The position numbers and the translations under genes are program-made. The notes under the pieces were generated by a model that was not told the DNA's origin, made no database searches, and saw nothing but the letters and a program-made list of their open reading frames with translations. A stretch of 24,078 bases of DNA from CAJCIY01 sp036379355 (lineage in GTDB: Bacteria; Actinomycetota; Actinomycetes; Mycobacteriales; CAJCIY01), in NCBI GenBank assembly GCA_036379355.1, contig DASVGV010000007.1, forward strand, positions 1 through 24,078. Direction: 5' to 3'. The stretch's first letter is position 1; every line of letters begins with the position of its first letter. This document shows, piece by piece, positions 15,184 through 22,613 of this stretch.

Positions 15184-16731
15184 TCAGGCCGGTGAGATCC
15201 CGCCCGGCGCGTGGAACACCCCGTCGGGGTCGTACGCCGACTTGACCCGCCGCAGGCGCGCCAGGTTCGCGCCGTAGTAGGCGGCCGCCGCGTCGGTGAG
15301 CGTCGGGTCCGCGTAGTTCTGGTACGCCGCCCCGGTCGCCGCGCCGGCGACCGTCGCCTTGATCGCGTCGAGTGACGCCTGGTTCGCCGCCTGCGGGCCA
15401 GTCCCCGGAGTCGACGCCCACGACGCGGTGTACTGGGCGCCGAAGGCGACGTCGCGGTGCACGAACGCGGTCCCATCCGGAGCGACGTCGCCGACGGCGC
15501 CGCCCCAGGTGTCGAACGCCGCGCCGCCGACCCCGAGCGACCGATCGCGCTGCCGCGCCTCGACCGCGCCGGCCAGTGCATCGACGGCGCCAGGCGGGAC
15601 GGGTGCGGTGAACAGGTCCGACGCGGCGACGAACGCGTCGCGCGGCAGCGTTCCGGCGGGCGACTGGCCGGCCACGTGGCAGGCCGCGACCGTCGAGTCG
15701 GCGCAGCCCGCTTCCAGCAGCATCGTGCCCAGGAAGGACCGGTCGCGCACGGTCGCGGTGGTGGGCGCCGCACCGGCGGCCGCGAGGAACGGCGCGAGCA
15801 CCGCGGTGAGGCCGCCGCTCGACCCGATGCGTACGCACGAGACGCTGACGGTCGGTCCGCTGCCGTCCGCGGTGGCCAGCAGGTGACAGGTCGACCACAC
15901 CGACCGTGGCGCGGCCGGCAGGTGCGCCATCCAGGCCCCGAGGACCGTCGCCGCGGCCTCCCACGGAAAGGCGTGGTAGCTGGTCGAGAGCCCGGTCGTC
16001 GGCTCCGTACGGAAGCCCATCGACGTGACGATGCCGAAGCCGGCGCCGGCCCCGCGCAGCGCCCACAGCAGGTCCGGGTGACTGTCGCCGGAGGCGGTGA
16101 CCACCTGCCCGTCGGCGAGCACGACCTGGGCGGAGGCGAGGTGGTCACACGTGAGGCCGTACTGCCGGGACAGGACTCCCAGCCCGCCGCCGAGCGTCAG
16201 GCCGGACAACCCGACGGTTGGGCACGATCCCCCCGGCACGAACACGCCGCGGGCGGCGAGCTGCGCGTAGGCGTCGACCAGGGCCGCGCCGGTCCCGATG
16301 CCACAGGACGTGCCCTGGACGGTGATCGCCGACATGGGCCGGAGGTCGACCACGAGCCCCCGGTTGGTGGACGCACCGACGTACGAGTGGCCCCCGGAGC
16401 GCGCCGTGACGGGCAGGCCGTGGTCGCGGGCGAACCGTACGGCCGCCTGGACGTCGGTCACGGACCGGGCGGAGACCACGGCCGCCGGGACGATCGCGTC
16501 GAAGCGCCGGTTGAACAACTGCGACGCCGCCGTAAATCCCGGCTCGCCACGGAGCAGGAGCGTCCCAGACAGCCTGTGGCGCAAGGTATCCCAGGCGGCC
16601 GGTGACGGAGCGGCAGACGGGCTCGCCGAGGACGCGCCCGTGGTGCGCGACCGCGCGCCGCAGGCCTCGAGCGCCACCGCGCCGGCGGTGCCGAGGAGCC
16701 CGCGCAGGACGGCGCGCCGGGACGTCTGCAC
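15184..16731 (-). CDS. FAD-dependent oxidase, BBE type, Tat-exported, likely bicovalent flavin
   Basis: A 515-residue berberine-bridge-like oxidoreductase. The N-terminus has a twin-arginine signal (SRRAVLRGLLG then a hydrophobic stretch ending at ALEAC), so it is probably exported folded and possibly lipidated at Cys24, although the lipobox is imperfect. The FAD-binding PCMH domain (about 80-255) has RSGGHSYVG with His115 and GGSCPTVGLSG with Cys170, the two residues that bind FAD covalently in this family. The BBE C-terminal motif is NYADPTLTDAAAAYYGANLARLRRVKSAYDPDGVF-like. It starts with GTG 13 nt downstream of the MarR gene and so is probably its operon partner. Family substrates are alcohols, sugars or phenolic/isoprenoid compounds; which one applies here is unknown. 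Confidence 0.92.
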   Translation of the reverse strand: MQTSRRAVLRGLLGTAGAVALEACGARSRTTGASSASPSAAPSPAAWDTLRHRLSGTLLLRGEPGFTAASQLFNRRFDAIVPAAVVSARSVTDVQAAVRFARDHGLPVTARSGGHSYVGASTNRGLVVDLRPMSAITVQGTSCGIGTGAALVDAYAQLAARGVFVPGGSCPTVGLSGLTLGGGLGVLSRQYGLTCDHLASAQVVLADGQVVTASGDSHPDLLWALRGAGAGFGIVTSMGFRTEPTTGLSTSYHAFPWEAAATVLGAWMAHLPAAPRSVWSTCHLLATADGSGPTVSVSCVRIGSSGGLTAVLAPFLAAAGAAPTTATVRDRSFLGTMLLEAGCADSTVAACHVAGQSPAGTLPRDAFVAASDLFTAPVPPGAVDALAGAVEARQRDRSLGVGGAAFDTWGGAVGDVAPDGTAFVHRDVAFGAQYTASWASTPGTGPQAANQASLDAIKATVAGAATGAAYQNYADPTLTDAAAAYYGANLARLRRVKSAYDPDGVFHAPGGISPA

Positions 16732-16744
16732 GGCGCCGAGTGTG

Positions 16745-17209
16745 TCAGCCCTCGCGGGCGTCGAGATGGCGCAGCACGGTCGCGCACAGGTCGCCGAACG
16801 TGCTGAGCTCGGCCGCGGTCAGCCCGTCGAGGAGCGCTTCGCGCACGTCCGTGACGTGCGCGGGCGCCGCCTCGCGGAGCTTGGCGAATCCCGCGTCGGT
16901 GAGCACGCAGACCTGGCCCCGCCGGTCGGTGGGGCACACCTCGCGGCGGACGTACCCCTGCTCCTCCAGCCGGGCCACCGCGTGCGAGAGCCGGGACCGA
17001 GACGACGCCGACCGAGCGGCGAGCGCGCTCATCCGCAGCCGGCGGCCGTCCGCCTCGGAGAGCCGGACGAGGATCTCGTAGTAGGCCAGGTTGAGTCCCT
17101 GCCGGCGCAGCCCGCGGTCGAACACCTCGTCCAGGCGGACGGTCATGGTCAGGTAGGCGCGCCACGCCTCCTGTTCCGCGGCGGACAGCCAGCGGACGTT
17201 CTCGTCCAT
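16745..17209 (-). CDS. MarR-family transcriptional regulator
   Basis: A 154-residue winged-helix regulator. The central HTH is in RMSALAARSASSRSRLSHAVARLEEQGYVRR, and the wing is DRRGQVCVLTDAGFAKL. N- and C-terminal helices form the usual dimer. It is divergent from YceI and 13 nt upstream of the FAD oxidase. A TAGGAT -10 element lies exactly 6 nt before its ATG, so the transcript is probably leaderless. A TTGAGC -35, 17 nt further upstream, lies inside the 14-bp palindrome, fitting self-repression. MarR proteins usually respond to phenolic, quinone-like or oxidising ligands. Confidence 0.94.
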   Translation of the reverse strand: MDENVRWLSAAEQEAWRAYLTMTVRLDEVFDRGLRRQGLNLAYYEILVRLSEADGRRLRMSALAARSASSRSRLSHAVARLEEQGYVRREVCPTDRRGQVCVLTDAGFAKLREAAPAHVTDVREALLDGLTAAELSTFGDLCATVLRHLDAREG

Positions 17210-17215
17210 CCAGTG

Positions 17216-17221
17216 ATCCTA
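17216..17221 (-). promoter_or_regulatory. Leaderless -10 element of the MarR gene
   Basis: Read on the minus strand, TAGGAT (TANNNT form) ends 6 nt before the MarR ATG. TTGAGC stands 17 nt upstream of it as -35 (17239-17244). This is the expected geometry of a leaderless actinobacterial housekeeping promoter. Confidence 0.6.
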
Positions 17222-17231
17222 CCCGGGAATG

Positions 17232-17245
17232 ATTGAGCGCTCAAT
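17232..17245. promoter_or_regulatory. Perfect 14-bp palindrome, likely MarR operator
   Basis: ATTGAGCGCTCAAT is its own reverse complement and lies midway between the divergent MarR and YceI genes. It covers the proposed -35 of the MarR promoter and lies about 8 bases upstream of TACGGT (17254-17259), a -10-like hexamer for YceI. Size and symmetry suit a MarR dimer. Binding here should control both directions. Confidence 0.7.
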
Positions 17246-17291
17246 GAGTTTGCTACGGTGAAACCGGTACGACGACCACGAGGAGATTCAC

Positions 17292-17849
17292 ATGACCGCT
17301 GTCACCGACACCGCAACCGGATACCGCACCGGCACCTGGACGATCGACCCGGTCCACTCGACCGTCGGCTTCGTCGCCCGGCACATGATGGTGAGCAAGG
17401 TCCGCGGCAAGTTCGGGACCGTCGAGGGCACGATCGTCACGGCCGAGAACCCGCTCGAGTCGACCGCGACCGCGACCATCGACCTGTCGTCCGTCGACAC
17501 CGGCAACGCCCAGCGCGACAACCATCTGCGCTCGGCCGACTTCTTCTCGGTCGAGAAGAACAAGATCATGACGTTCACGAGCACCGGGATCGAGCCGGAC
17601 GGCGACGACTACCGGGTGACCGGCGACCTGACCCTCAACGGGATCACCAAGCCGATCACGTTCGCGCTCACGCTCGAGGGCTTCGGCCCGGACCCCTACG
17701 GCGGCGTGCGGGCCGGCTTCACCGGCACCGGATCCCTGTCGCGCAAGGACTGGGGCATCACGTTCAACGGGGCCATCGAGGGTGGTGGCGTCGTGGTGAG
17801 CGACAAGATCGACCTCGTGCTCGAGGTCGAGGCGGTCCTCGCCTCCTGA
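17292..17849 (+). CDS. YceI-family lipocalin-like protein
   Basis: A 185-residue YceI-domain protein. The family motifs are clear: GTWTIDPVHSTVGFVARHMMVSKVRGKF at the N-terminus, DNHLRSADFF in the middle and GDLTLNGITKPITF, ending in a beta strand (SDKIDLVLEVEAVL). YceI proteins form an extended beta-barrel that binds long isoprenoid or amide lipids such as polyprenyl quinones. No signal peptide is seen, so this copy is cytoplasmic. The ATG follows a strong GAGGAG site 6 nt upstream. It is divergent from the MarR gene with a shared operator, so it is probably induced together with the FAD oxidase. A strong hairpin follows the stop. Confidence 0.95.
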   Translation: MTAVTDTATGYRTGTWTIDPVHSTVGFVARHMMVSKVRGKFGTVEGTIVTAENPLESTATATIDLSSVDTGNAQRDNHLRSADFFSVEKNKIMTFTSTGIEPDGDDYRVTGDLTLNGITKPITFALTLEGFGPDPYGGVRAGFTGTGSLSRKDWGITFNGAIEGGGVVVSDKIDLVLEVEAVLAS

Positions 17850-17852
17850 CTC

Positions 17853-17891
17853 AGGTCGCCTGCGCGCGGTTATCCCGCGCGCAGGCGACCT
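17853..17891 (+). terminator. Perfect 17-bp stem, 5-nt loop
   Basis: The bases from 17853 pair without mismatch to those ending at 17891 (arm AGGTCGCCTGCGCGCGG, loop TTATC). The hairpin starts 4 bases after the YceI stop and clears the next gene's start by about 35 bases. Only TT follows, so it is a terminator of the U-poor kind seen in actinobacteria, or an mRNA-stabilising 3' hairpin. Confidence 0.75.
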
Positions 17892-17925
17892 TGACGGACG
17901 GCCCGTCAGGTGAGACAAAACTGAC

Positions 17926-18669
17926 ATGTCCGACACGGGGGATGCCGAGCTTCGCGCGCGCCTGTCCGAGCTTGCGGAGGTCGAGCTCGCCCCGATGGTG
18001 CCCGGCTGGCGGACCCTGCTGCCGCAGATCGTGATCTCCGGCATCCTGCCCGTGGTCGCGTACGCGCTGCTGCGGCCGCACGTGCCGTCCGACGCGATCG
18101 GGCTCATGATCGTGTCGGTCTTCCCGGTCGCCCAGATCGCCTGGGACCGGTTCCATCACGGTCGCCGCGACCCGATCTCGATCCTCATCCTCATCGCGAT
18201 CCTGCTGGGCGTGGTGCTCGGGCTCACGCTGAACGGCAACACGCTGCTGCTGAAGATCCGCCAGTCGGCGTTCACCGGGCTGTTCGGCGTGGCCTGCCTC
18301 GTGTCGATGGTCTTTCCCCGCCCGCTCATGTTCTGGCTGGGCCGCGAGTTCGCCAGCGGCGGGGATCCCCAGAAGCGTGCGGCGTTCTCCGCGCGCTGGC
18401 ATCTGCCCACGATGCCGCGGCGGTTCCGGACCGTCACGCTCGTCTGGGCCATCGGCCTGATGGCCGAGACGACGGCACAGGTCCTCATGGCCCTCGGCCT
18501 GTCCACCCAGACGTTCCTCGTGCTGAACCAGATCGTGAGCGGTGCGTTCCTCGGCTCGCTCCTCGCCTACTCCGTGTTCGCGACGCGGCGCGGTGAGCGG
18601 TACGCCGAGGCGCTGCTCGAACAGCTGGGTGGCGCGTTGCCGCCGGCGGGCCTCCCGGCCGTCGCCTAG
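17926..18669 (+). CDS. VC0807-like integral membrane protein
   Basis: A 247-residue membrane protein with about six hydrophobic spans (roughly 32-50, 57-73, 83-102, 116-138, 169-192 and 196-219). The overall pattern (PVVAYALLRPHV, FPVAQIAWDRFHHGRRDPISI, RQSAFTGLFGVACLVS, FPRPLMFWLGREF) fits the VC0807/intracellular-septation-like family of unknown role. Arg/His-rich loops (FHHGRRD, RFRTVT) suggest cytoplasmic sides. The ATG follows a CAGGTGAGA stretch. It is not obviously co-regulated with its neighbours, because a hairpin precedes it and the next gene has its own -10 element. Confidence 0.8.
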   Translation: MSDTGDAELRARLSELAEVELAPMVPGWRTLLPQIVISGILPVVAYALLRPHVPSDAIGLMIVSVFPVAQIAWDRFHHGRRDPISILILIAILLGVVLGLTLNGNTLLLKIRQSAFTGLFGVACLVSMVFPRPLMFWLGREFASGGDPQKRAAFSARWHLPTMPRRFRTVTLVWAIGLMAETTAQVLMALGLSTQTFLVLNQIVSGAFLGSLLAYSVFATRRGERYAEALLEQLGGALPPAGLPAVA

Positions 18670-18683
18670 CAGGGACCAGCGGC

Positions 18684-18689
18684 TACGGT
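18684..18689 (+). promoter_or_regulatory. -10 element for a leaderless hydrolase transcript
   Basis: TACGGT (TANNNT form) ends 6 nt before the GTG at 18696, the right distance for transcription to start at the start codon. No convincing -35 is seen. Confidence 0.45.
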
Positions 18690-18695
18690 CGGGCC

Positions 18696-19529
18696 GTGAT
18701 CGAGCGCGCCGTCGACCTGGCCGAAGCGACCTTCGCCTACCTCGAGGACGGCCCGGCCGACGGGCCGCCGGTCGTGGTCGTCCACGGGTTTCCCGACTCC
18801 CCGTACTCGTGGAAGGGGGTGATCGCGGCCCTCGCCGCGGACGGTCATCGGGTGCTGGCGCCGTTCCTGCGGGGGTACGCGCCCACGGCGGTCCCTGCCG
18901 ACGGGCGCTACCAGACCGGGCAGCTCGCCGCCGACGTCCGGGACCTGGTCCTCGCCACCACCGACGGTCCGGTCGACCTCGTCGGCCACGACTGGGGGGC
19001 GCCCGCGGTCTACGGCGCCGCGAACCTGCTCGGGGACCGGTGCCGCCGGGTCGTCGGGCTTGCCGTTCCGCCGGCACTCGGCGGGGAGTCGCTGTTCTCG
19101 TACGCGCAGGCGAAGCGATCGTTCTACATGTTCTTCTTCCAGCTGCCGGTCGACCCGGTCGTCGCCGCGGGGGACTTCGCGTTCCTCGACGGCCTCTGGG
19201 ACGACTGGACGATGCCGGCCACCGACTCGGCCGCCGCCCGGGCCGCGGTCAAAGAGTGCCTGCGCGAGCCGGCGAACCTTGCGGCTGCGCTCGGGTACTA
19301 CCGGGCCCTGTTCAATCCCGACCCGGCGCTCTCGGCCGAGCAGGAGGCGACGGCCACCCGTCCCACCCAGCCACTCTTGTACCTGCACGGCGCCGCCGAC
19401 GGCTGCATGGGCGTCGAGCTGACCGAGGGCGTCGAGGGCCGGGTCGTCGTCGAGGGGGCGAACCACTTCCTGCAGCTGGATCGCCCCGGGGAAGTCGAGC
19501 GGCGGATCACGGAGTTCCTGGCCACGTGA
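18696..19529 (+). CDS. Alpha/beta hydrolase, epoxide hydrolase/haloalkane dehalogenase-like
   Basis: A 277-residue alpha/beta hydrolase. The oxyanion motif HGFPDSPYSW is at 30-39. The nucleophile elbow is GHDWGA with Asp99, not Ser, placing it with epoxide hydrolases and dehalogenases. The acid is probably Asp235 (LHGAADGCMG) and the base His257 (EGANHFLQLDRP). The cap region (about 125-205) contains FYMFFFQLPVDP and two Tyr in ALGYYRALF that could serve as epoxide-activating tyrosines. It starts with GTG without a Shine-Dalgarno, in line with the leaderless -10. The stop overlaps the HAD gene's start by 4 nt, so the two are coupled. The substrate is unknown. Confidence 0.9.
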   Translation: MIERAVDLAEATFAYLEDGPADGPPVVVVHGFPDSPYSWKGVIAALAADGHRVLAPFLRGYAPTAVPADGRYQTGQLAADVRDLVLATTDGPVDLVGHDWGAPAVYGAANLLGDRCRRVVGLAVPPALGGESLFSYAQAKRSFYMFFFQLPVDPVVAAGDFAFLDGLWDDWTMPATDSAAARAAVKECLREPANLAAALGYYRALFNPDPALSAEQEATATRPTQPLLYLHGAADGCMGVELTEGVEGRVVVEGANHFLQLDRPGEVERRITEFLAT

Positions 19530-20110
19530 CGCCGTGGCTGCTCGTCGACTTCGGCGACGTGATCAGCCGGCCGTACGACGATGACTCGTACCGCACCCTG
19601 GCGGCGCTGCTCGACCTGGACGCCACGCACCTCAGGTCCACGTACTGGCAGCACCGGCGGGCGTACGACGCCGGGGAGCCGTCTGCCGCGTACTGGTCGA
19701 AGGTCGCGGGCCGCGGCGTGCCGGACGACCTGGCCGAGCGGCTCGACGCCGCGGACGTGGCCACCTGGAGCCGCACCGACCCGCAGATGCTCGCCCTGCT
19801 GGCCGAGCAGCGGCACGCCGGCGCGCGCCTCGCGCTGCTGTCCAACGCCCCGCACGTGCAGGCGGCGGCCTTCGACCGCGCGGACTGGGCGCCGATGTTC
19901 GAGCACCTGCTGACCAGCTCCCGGCTCGGGGTCGCGAAGCCCGACCCCGCGGCCTTCACGCTCGCGCTCGCGACTCTCCGCGCCACGCCGGGCGACGTCA
20001 CCTTCGTCGACGATCGGCCCGAGAACGTCGATGCCGCAGCCGGTCTCGGCATCCGGACGATTCTGTACGCCGGCGTCGAGAACCTCCGGGGCGCGCTCAG
20101 CCAGGCGTGA
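19526..20110 (+). CDS. HAD-superfamily hydrolase with altered motif I
   Basis: A 194-residue haloacid-dehalogenase-fold hydrolase. Motif I reads VDFGDV: nucleophile Asp8 is present but the usual second Asp at +2 is Gly (Gly10), with an Asp at +3. Motif II is LLSNAP (Ser106), motif III is GVAKPDP (Lys138) and motif IV is FVDDRPEN (Asp162, Asp163). The DFGxV form is found in HAD-IA relatives that are dehalogenase-like or related to epoxide-hydrolase N-domains, and phosphatase activity may be reduced. The GTG start overlaps the hydrolase stop (GTGA). The 3' end overlaps the convergent reductase gene by 14 nt. The pairing with an epoxide-hydrolase-like protein recalls fused soluble epoxide hydrolases. 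Confidence 0.87.
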   Translation: MTPWLLVDFGDVISRPYDDDSYRTLAALLDLDATHLRSTYWQHRRAYDAGEPSAAYWSKVAGRGVPDDLAERLDAADVATWSRTDPQMLALLAEQRHAGARLALLSNAPHVQAAAFDRADWAPMFEHLLTSSRLGVAKPDPAAFTLALATLRATPGDVTFVDDRPENVDAAAGLGIRTILYAGVENLRGALSQA

Positions 20111-21308
20111 CGTCGTAGGTGTGGCCGGCTGCGCGCAGACGGGCGACCAGCGCGTCGCCCATCGCGACGGCCGGGGTCAGGCAACCGGCACGCGGCGGCA
20201 GGTCGTCGAGCGCCAGGGACAGGGCGCTCTCGGCGAACATCACCGCCGTGGCCTTGTAGCCCGGGTCGCCGGACCCGGCGACCACCGCGCGATAGCGGCG
20301 CCCGGAGGTCGTCGTGGCCAGGATGTCGTGTCGGAACCAGCCCTTGTCACGGGTCTCGGCGCTCGGCCCCTCCCCCGGCTTCGGCAGCAACCGGCCGACC
20401 AGCGGGCGCGCCGGACCGAACGCCATGGCGCCGGCCATCGCCGCGAGCCCGGCCGTCACACCGACCGCGGCGAGGGGCGCGGCGGCGCCGCTTCCCATGC
20501 CCATGACCTCGCCGTAGCGCAGGTCTCGCCCGTACGCCCAGTCCAGCAAGGCATTGCTACGCCGCACGATCCGCGTGTTGTACGACGCCATCACGAACGG
20601 CGCGACCCATCCCGACTCGCCGCGCCCGGGACGCGGGGTGTCGGACGGCTGGGCGAGCGTGGACTCCGCGGCCCGGTCCGGGCTCAGCGTGAACGGGTCG
20701 GCCATGAGCTTGCGCGCCGCCGGGTCTGCCTTCACCGCGTCGACCAGGGTGCGCATCGAGTCGATCGTGCCCCCGGACACGCCCCCGCGCATCCGGCACG
20801 TCGCCGTCACCTCGGCCAGGCCGCCCGCGCCGTCGGCGGCGGCCGCCTCGTGGAGCACCAGCACACCGAGGTCGGACGGGATCGAGTCGTACCCGCAGGA
20901 GTGCACGATCTTCGCGCCGGTGTCCGCGGCCTCCTTGCCGTACGTGTCGATCATGTCGCGGTGAAACAGCGGCTCACCGGTCAGGTCCGCGTAGTGGGTG
21001 CCGCTGCGCGCGCACGCCGCAACCACTGGCACCCCGTACTTCGCATAGGGACCCACGGTCGTCGCGAGGACCGTGGTCGACGCGGACATCGCCTGCACCG
21101 CAGTGGGATCGCCGGTGTCGGCGACAATCAGCGGCCAGTCGCGGGCGGACTCCGGCAGGCCGGCACGCAGCCGCTCCAGCTTCGGCAGGTTGCGGCCCGC
21201 GAGCGCGATCTTCGTACCAGCCGGGGCGGACCGGGCGAGATAGTCCGCGATCAACGCGCCGACGTAGCCGGTCGCGCCGTACAGCACCACGTCGTGCTCT
21301 CGCGTCAT
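20097..21308 (-). CDS. Saccharopine dehydrogenase-like/trans-acting enoyl reductase family protein
   Basis: A 403-residue NAD(P)-binding protein of the mycobacterial Rv2449c/trans-acting enoyl reductase type. The N-terminal Rossmann motif is LYGATGYVG (Gly11, Gly14, Gly17), followed by LAGRN and a TTVGPYAKYG region. GTHYADLTGE and HSCGYDSIPSDLG are typical of the family. A hydrophobic alanine-rich segment near residues 285-305 suggests membrane contact. In mycobacteria a relative reduces enoyl groups during lipid synthesis; here no polyketide synthase is nearby, so the substrate is unknown. The ATG at 21308 follows AGGAGG at 5 nt. The frame is open upstream to 21590 but that part shadows the SRPBCC gene. 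Confidence 0.9.
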   Translation of the reverse strand: MTREHDVVLYGATGYVGALIADYLARSAPAGTKIALAGRNLPKLERLRAGLPESARDWPLIVADTGDPTAVQAMSASTTVLATTVGPYAKYGVPVVAACARSGTHYADLTGEPLFHRDMIDTYGKEAADTGAKIVHSCGYDSIPSDLGVLVLHEAAAADGAGGLAEVTATCRMRGGVSGGTIDSMRTLVDAVKADPAARKLMADPFTLSPDRAAESTLAQPSDTPRPGRGESGWVAPFVMASYNTRIVRRSNALLDWAYGRDLRYGEVMGMGSGAAAPLAAVGVTAGLAAMAGAMAFGPARPLVGRLLPKPGEGPSAETRDKGWFRHDILATTTSGRRYRAVVAGSGDPGYKATAVMFAESALSLALDDLPPRAGCLTPAVAMGDALVARLRAAGHTYDVTPG

Positions 21309-21332
21309 GGCAGCCTCCTGGTCGTCAGCCGT

Positions 21333-21356
21333 GCACGGTAGCGAGCACGGTAGCGA
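21333..21356. repeat. 12-bp unit in exact tandem, in the divergent intergenic region
   Basis: GCACGGTAGCGA occurs twice with no spacer between the reductase and SRPBCC genes. On the minus strand each copy contains TACCGT, which fits the TANNNT -10 form, so the repeat could provide two offset promoters for the reductase or a tandem binding site. Confidence 0.6.
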
Positions 21357-21405
21357 CCGGCGTGCGGTCGGGCATGATCGGACTACGGCCGAACAAGGAG
21401 CAGGC

Positions 21406-21867
21406 ATGACGGAACGGTTCGAGGTCCAGCGCACGATCGCCGCGCCCGCGGCAGACATCTTCGCCGTACTTCGCTCTCCGCAAGGGCACGTCCAGATCGA
21501 CAGTTCCGGGATGCTGCAGTCCGCGGACGGCTCGCCGGTCGAGAAGGCCGGTGACGAGTTCGTGGTGCACATGGACCGTGAGGCCCTCAACGACTACCCG
21601 CTCGGCAAGTACGACGTGACAGTCATCTTCACGAAGTACGTCCCCGACGAGGCGATCGAGTGGACGATCTCCGGCCAGATCCAGCCGCCGATCAAGCACC
21701 TGTACGGGTACACCCTGCAGGCCACCGACGGCGGCACACTCGTGACGTCGTACTACGACTGGAGCGAGATCCACCCGACGTGGCGGGAGGCGAACATCTT
21801 TCCGGTCATCCCGGAGGCCGCGCTGCGCGCGACGCTCGGCATCCTGGCCCGGACGGTGCGCGGCTAG
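21406..21867 (+). CDS. SRPBCC-family protein (START/polyketide cyclase-like)
   Basis: A 153-residue helix-grip protein. It begins RFEVQRTIAAPAADIFAVLRSPQGHVQID, the usual start of SRPBCC/Bet v 1-like proteins with a hydrophobic ligand pocket. The middle beta region contains IEWTISGQIQPPIKHLYGYTL and the last helix is EAALRATLGILARTVRG. The ATG follows AAGGAG 6 nt upstream. It is divergent from the enoyl-reductase-like gene and overlaps the convergent SDR gene by 4 nt. Roles in this family range from lipid binding to toxin-like or cyclase activity; nothing here decides among them. Confidence 0.87.
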   Translation: MTERFEVQRTIAAPAADIFAVLRSPQGHVQIDSSGMLQSADGSPVEKAGDEFVVHMDREALNDYPLGKYDVTVIFTKYVPDEAIEWTISGQIQPPIKHLYGYTLQATDGGTLVTSYYDWSEIHPTWREANIFPVIPEAALRATLGILARTVRG

Positions 21868-22604
21868 CGACCGCGCAGGAAAGGGTTGGACCCCGCTTGC
21901 ACCTCGACCCGCTGCGCGGTGAGCAGCGGCGCGCTGACCAGGTAGGCCACCACGTCGGCGACATCCTCCGGACGCGCCACCCGCCCGAAGGTGGCATTGC
22001 CGTCGAGATCGGCGGCGCTCTTGCCGACGATCGCCTTCGCGAGCCGGTCGCCCATGTCGCTGACCGTCAGGCCCGGAGCCACGATGTTCACGTGGATGCC
22101 GTGCCCGACCTCCTCTGCCGCCAGCGTACGGGCGAGTGCCTCCATCGCCGCTTTGGCCATCGTGTAGGGCGCTCCGCCCGGTGAGTACTGCGTGGCGGCG
22201 ACGCTGGAGACGAACACGATGTCGCCGCGTTCGCGGCCGCGCATCTGCGGCAGCAGCAGCTTCGTGAGCCCGAACGGTCCGAACACGTGTGTCGCCATGA
22301 GCCGCGCGGGCTCGTCCGGCTCAGTGTCTGCGACCAGGTTTCCGCGGCTCGCGATACCGGCGTTGTGCACCAGCACGTCGACGCCGCCGAGATCGTCGAG
22401 CACCTGGCCGACCAGCCGCTCGGCATCGGCGTACGACGTCACGTCGGACGCGTAGGCCCGGCCGCCGATCTCCGCGGCCGTCTTCGCCGCGGCATCCGCA
22501 TCGCGACGGTAGGTCACCGCGACAGCCATCCCGTCGGACGCCAGCCGGGCCGCAATGGCCCGGCCGATGCCGCGGCCTCCGCCGGTGACCAGCGCTGTGC
22601 GCAC
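21864..22604 (-). CDS. Short-chain dehydrogenase/reductase (classical SDR)
   Basis: A 246-residue NAD(P)-dependent SDR. The cofactor motif TGGGRGIG is at 7-14, NAG at 81-83, and the catalytic Ser134 (FVSS), Tyr147 and Lys151 (YTMAK) are all present. Arg33-Arg34 after the second strand (TYRRD) suggests NADPH preference. The sequence is FabG-like, but an isolated gene of this type could be a ketoreductase for many substrates. The GTG start follows TAGGAG at 6 nt. It lies 9 nt after the Lsr2-like gene on the same strand, so the two are probably one transcript. It converges on the SRPBCC gene. Confidence 0.93.
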   Translation of the reverse strand: MRTALVTGGGRGIGRAIAARLASDGMAVAVTYRRDADAAAKTAAEIGGRAYASDVTSYADAERLVGQVLDDLGGVDVLVHNAGIASRGNLVADTEPDEPARLMATHVFGPFGLTKLLLPQMRGRERGDIVFVSSVAATQYSPGGAPYTMAKAAMEALARTLAAEEVGHGIHVNIVAPGLTVSDMGDRLAKAIVGKSAADLDGNATFGRVARPEDVADVVAYLVSAPLLTAQRVEVQAGSNPFLRGR

Positions 22605-22613
22605 GGTGCGCTC

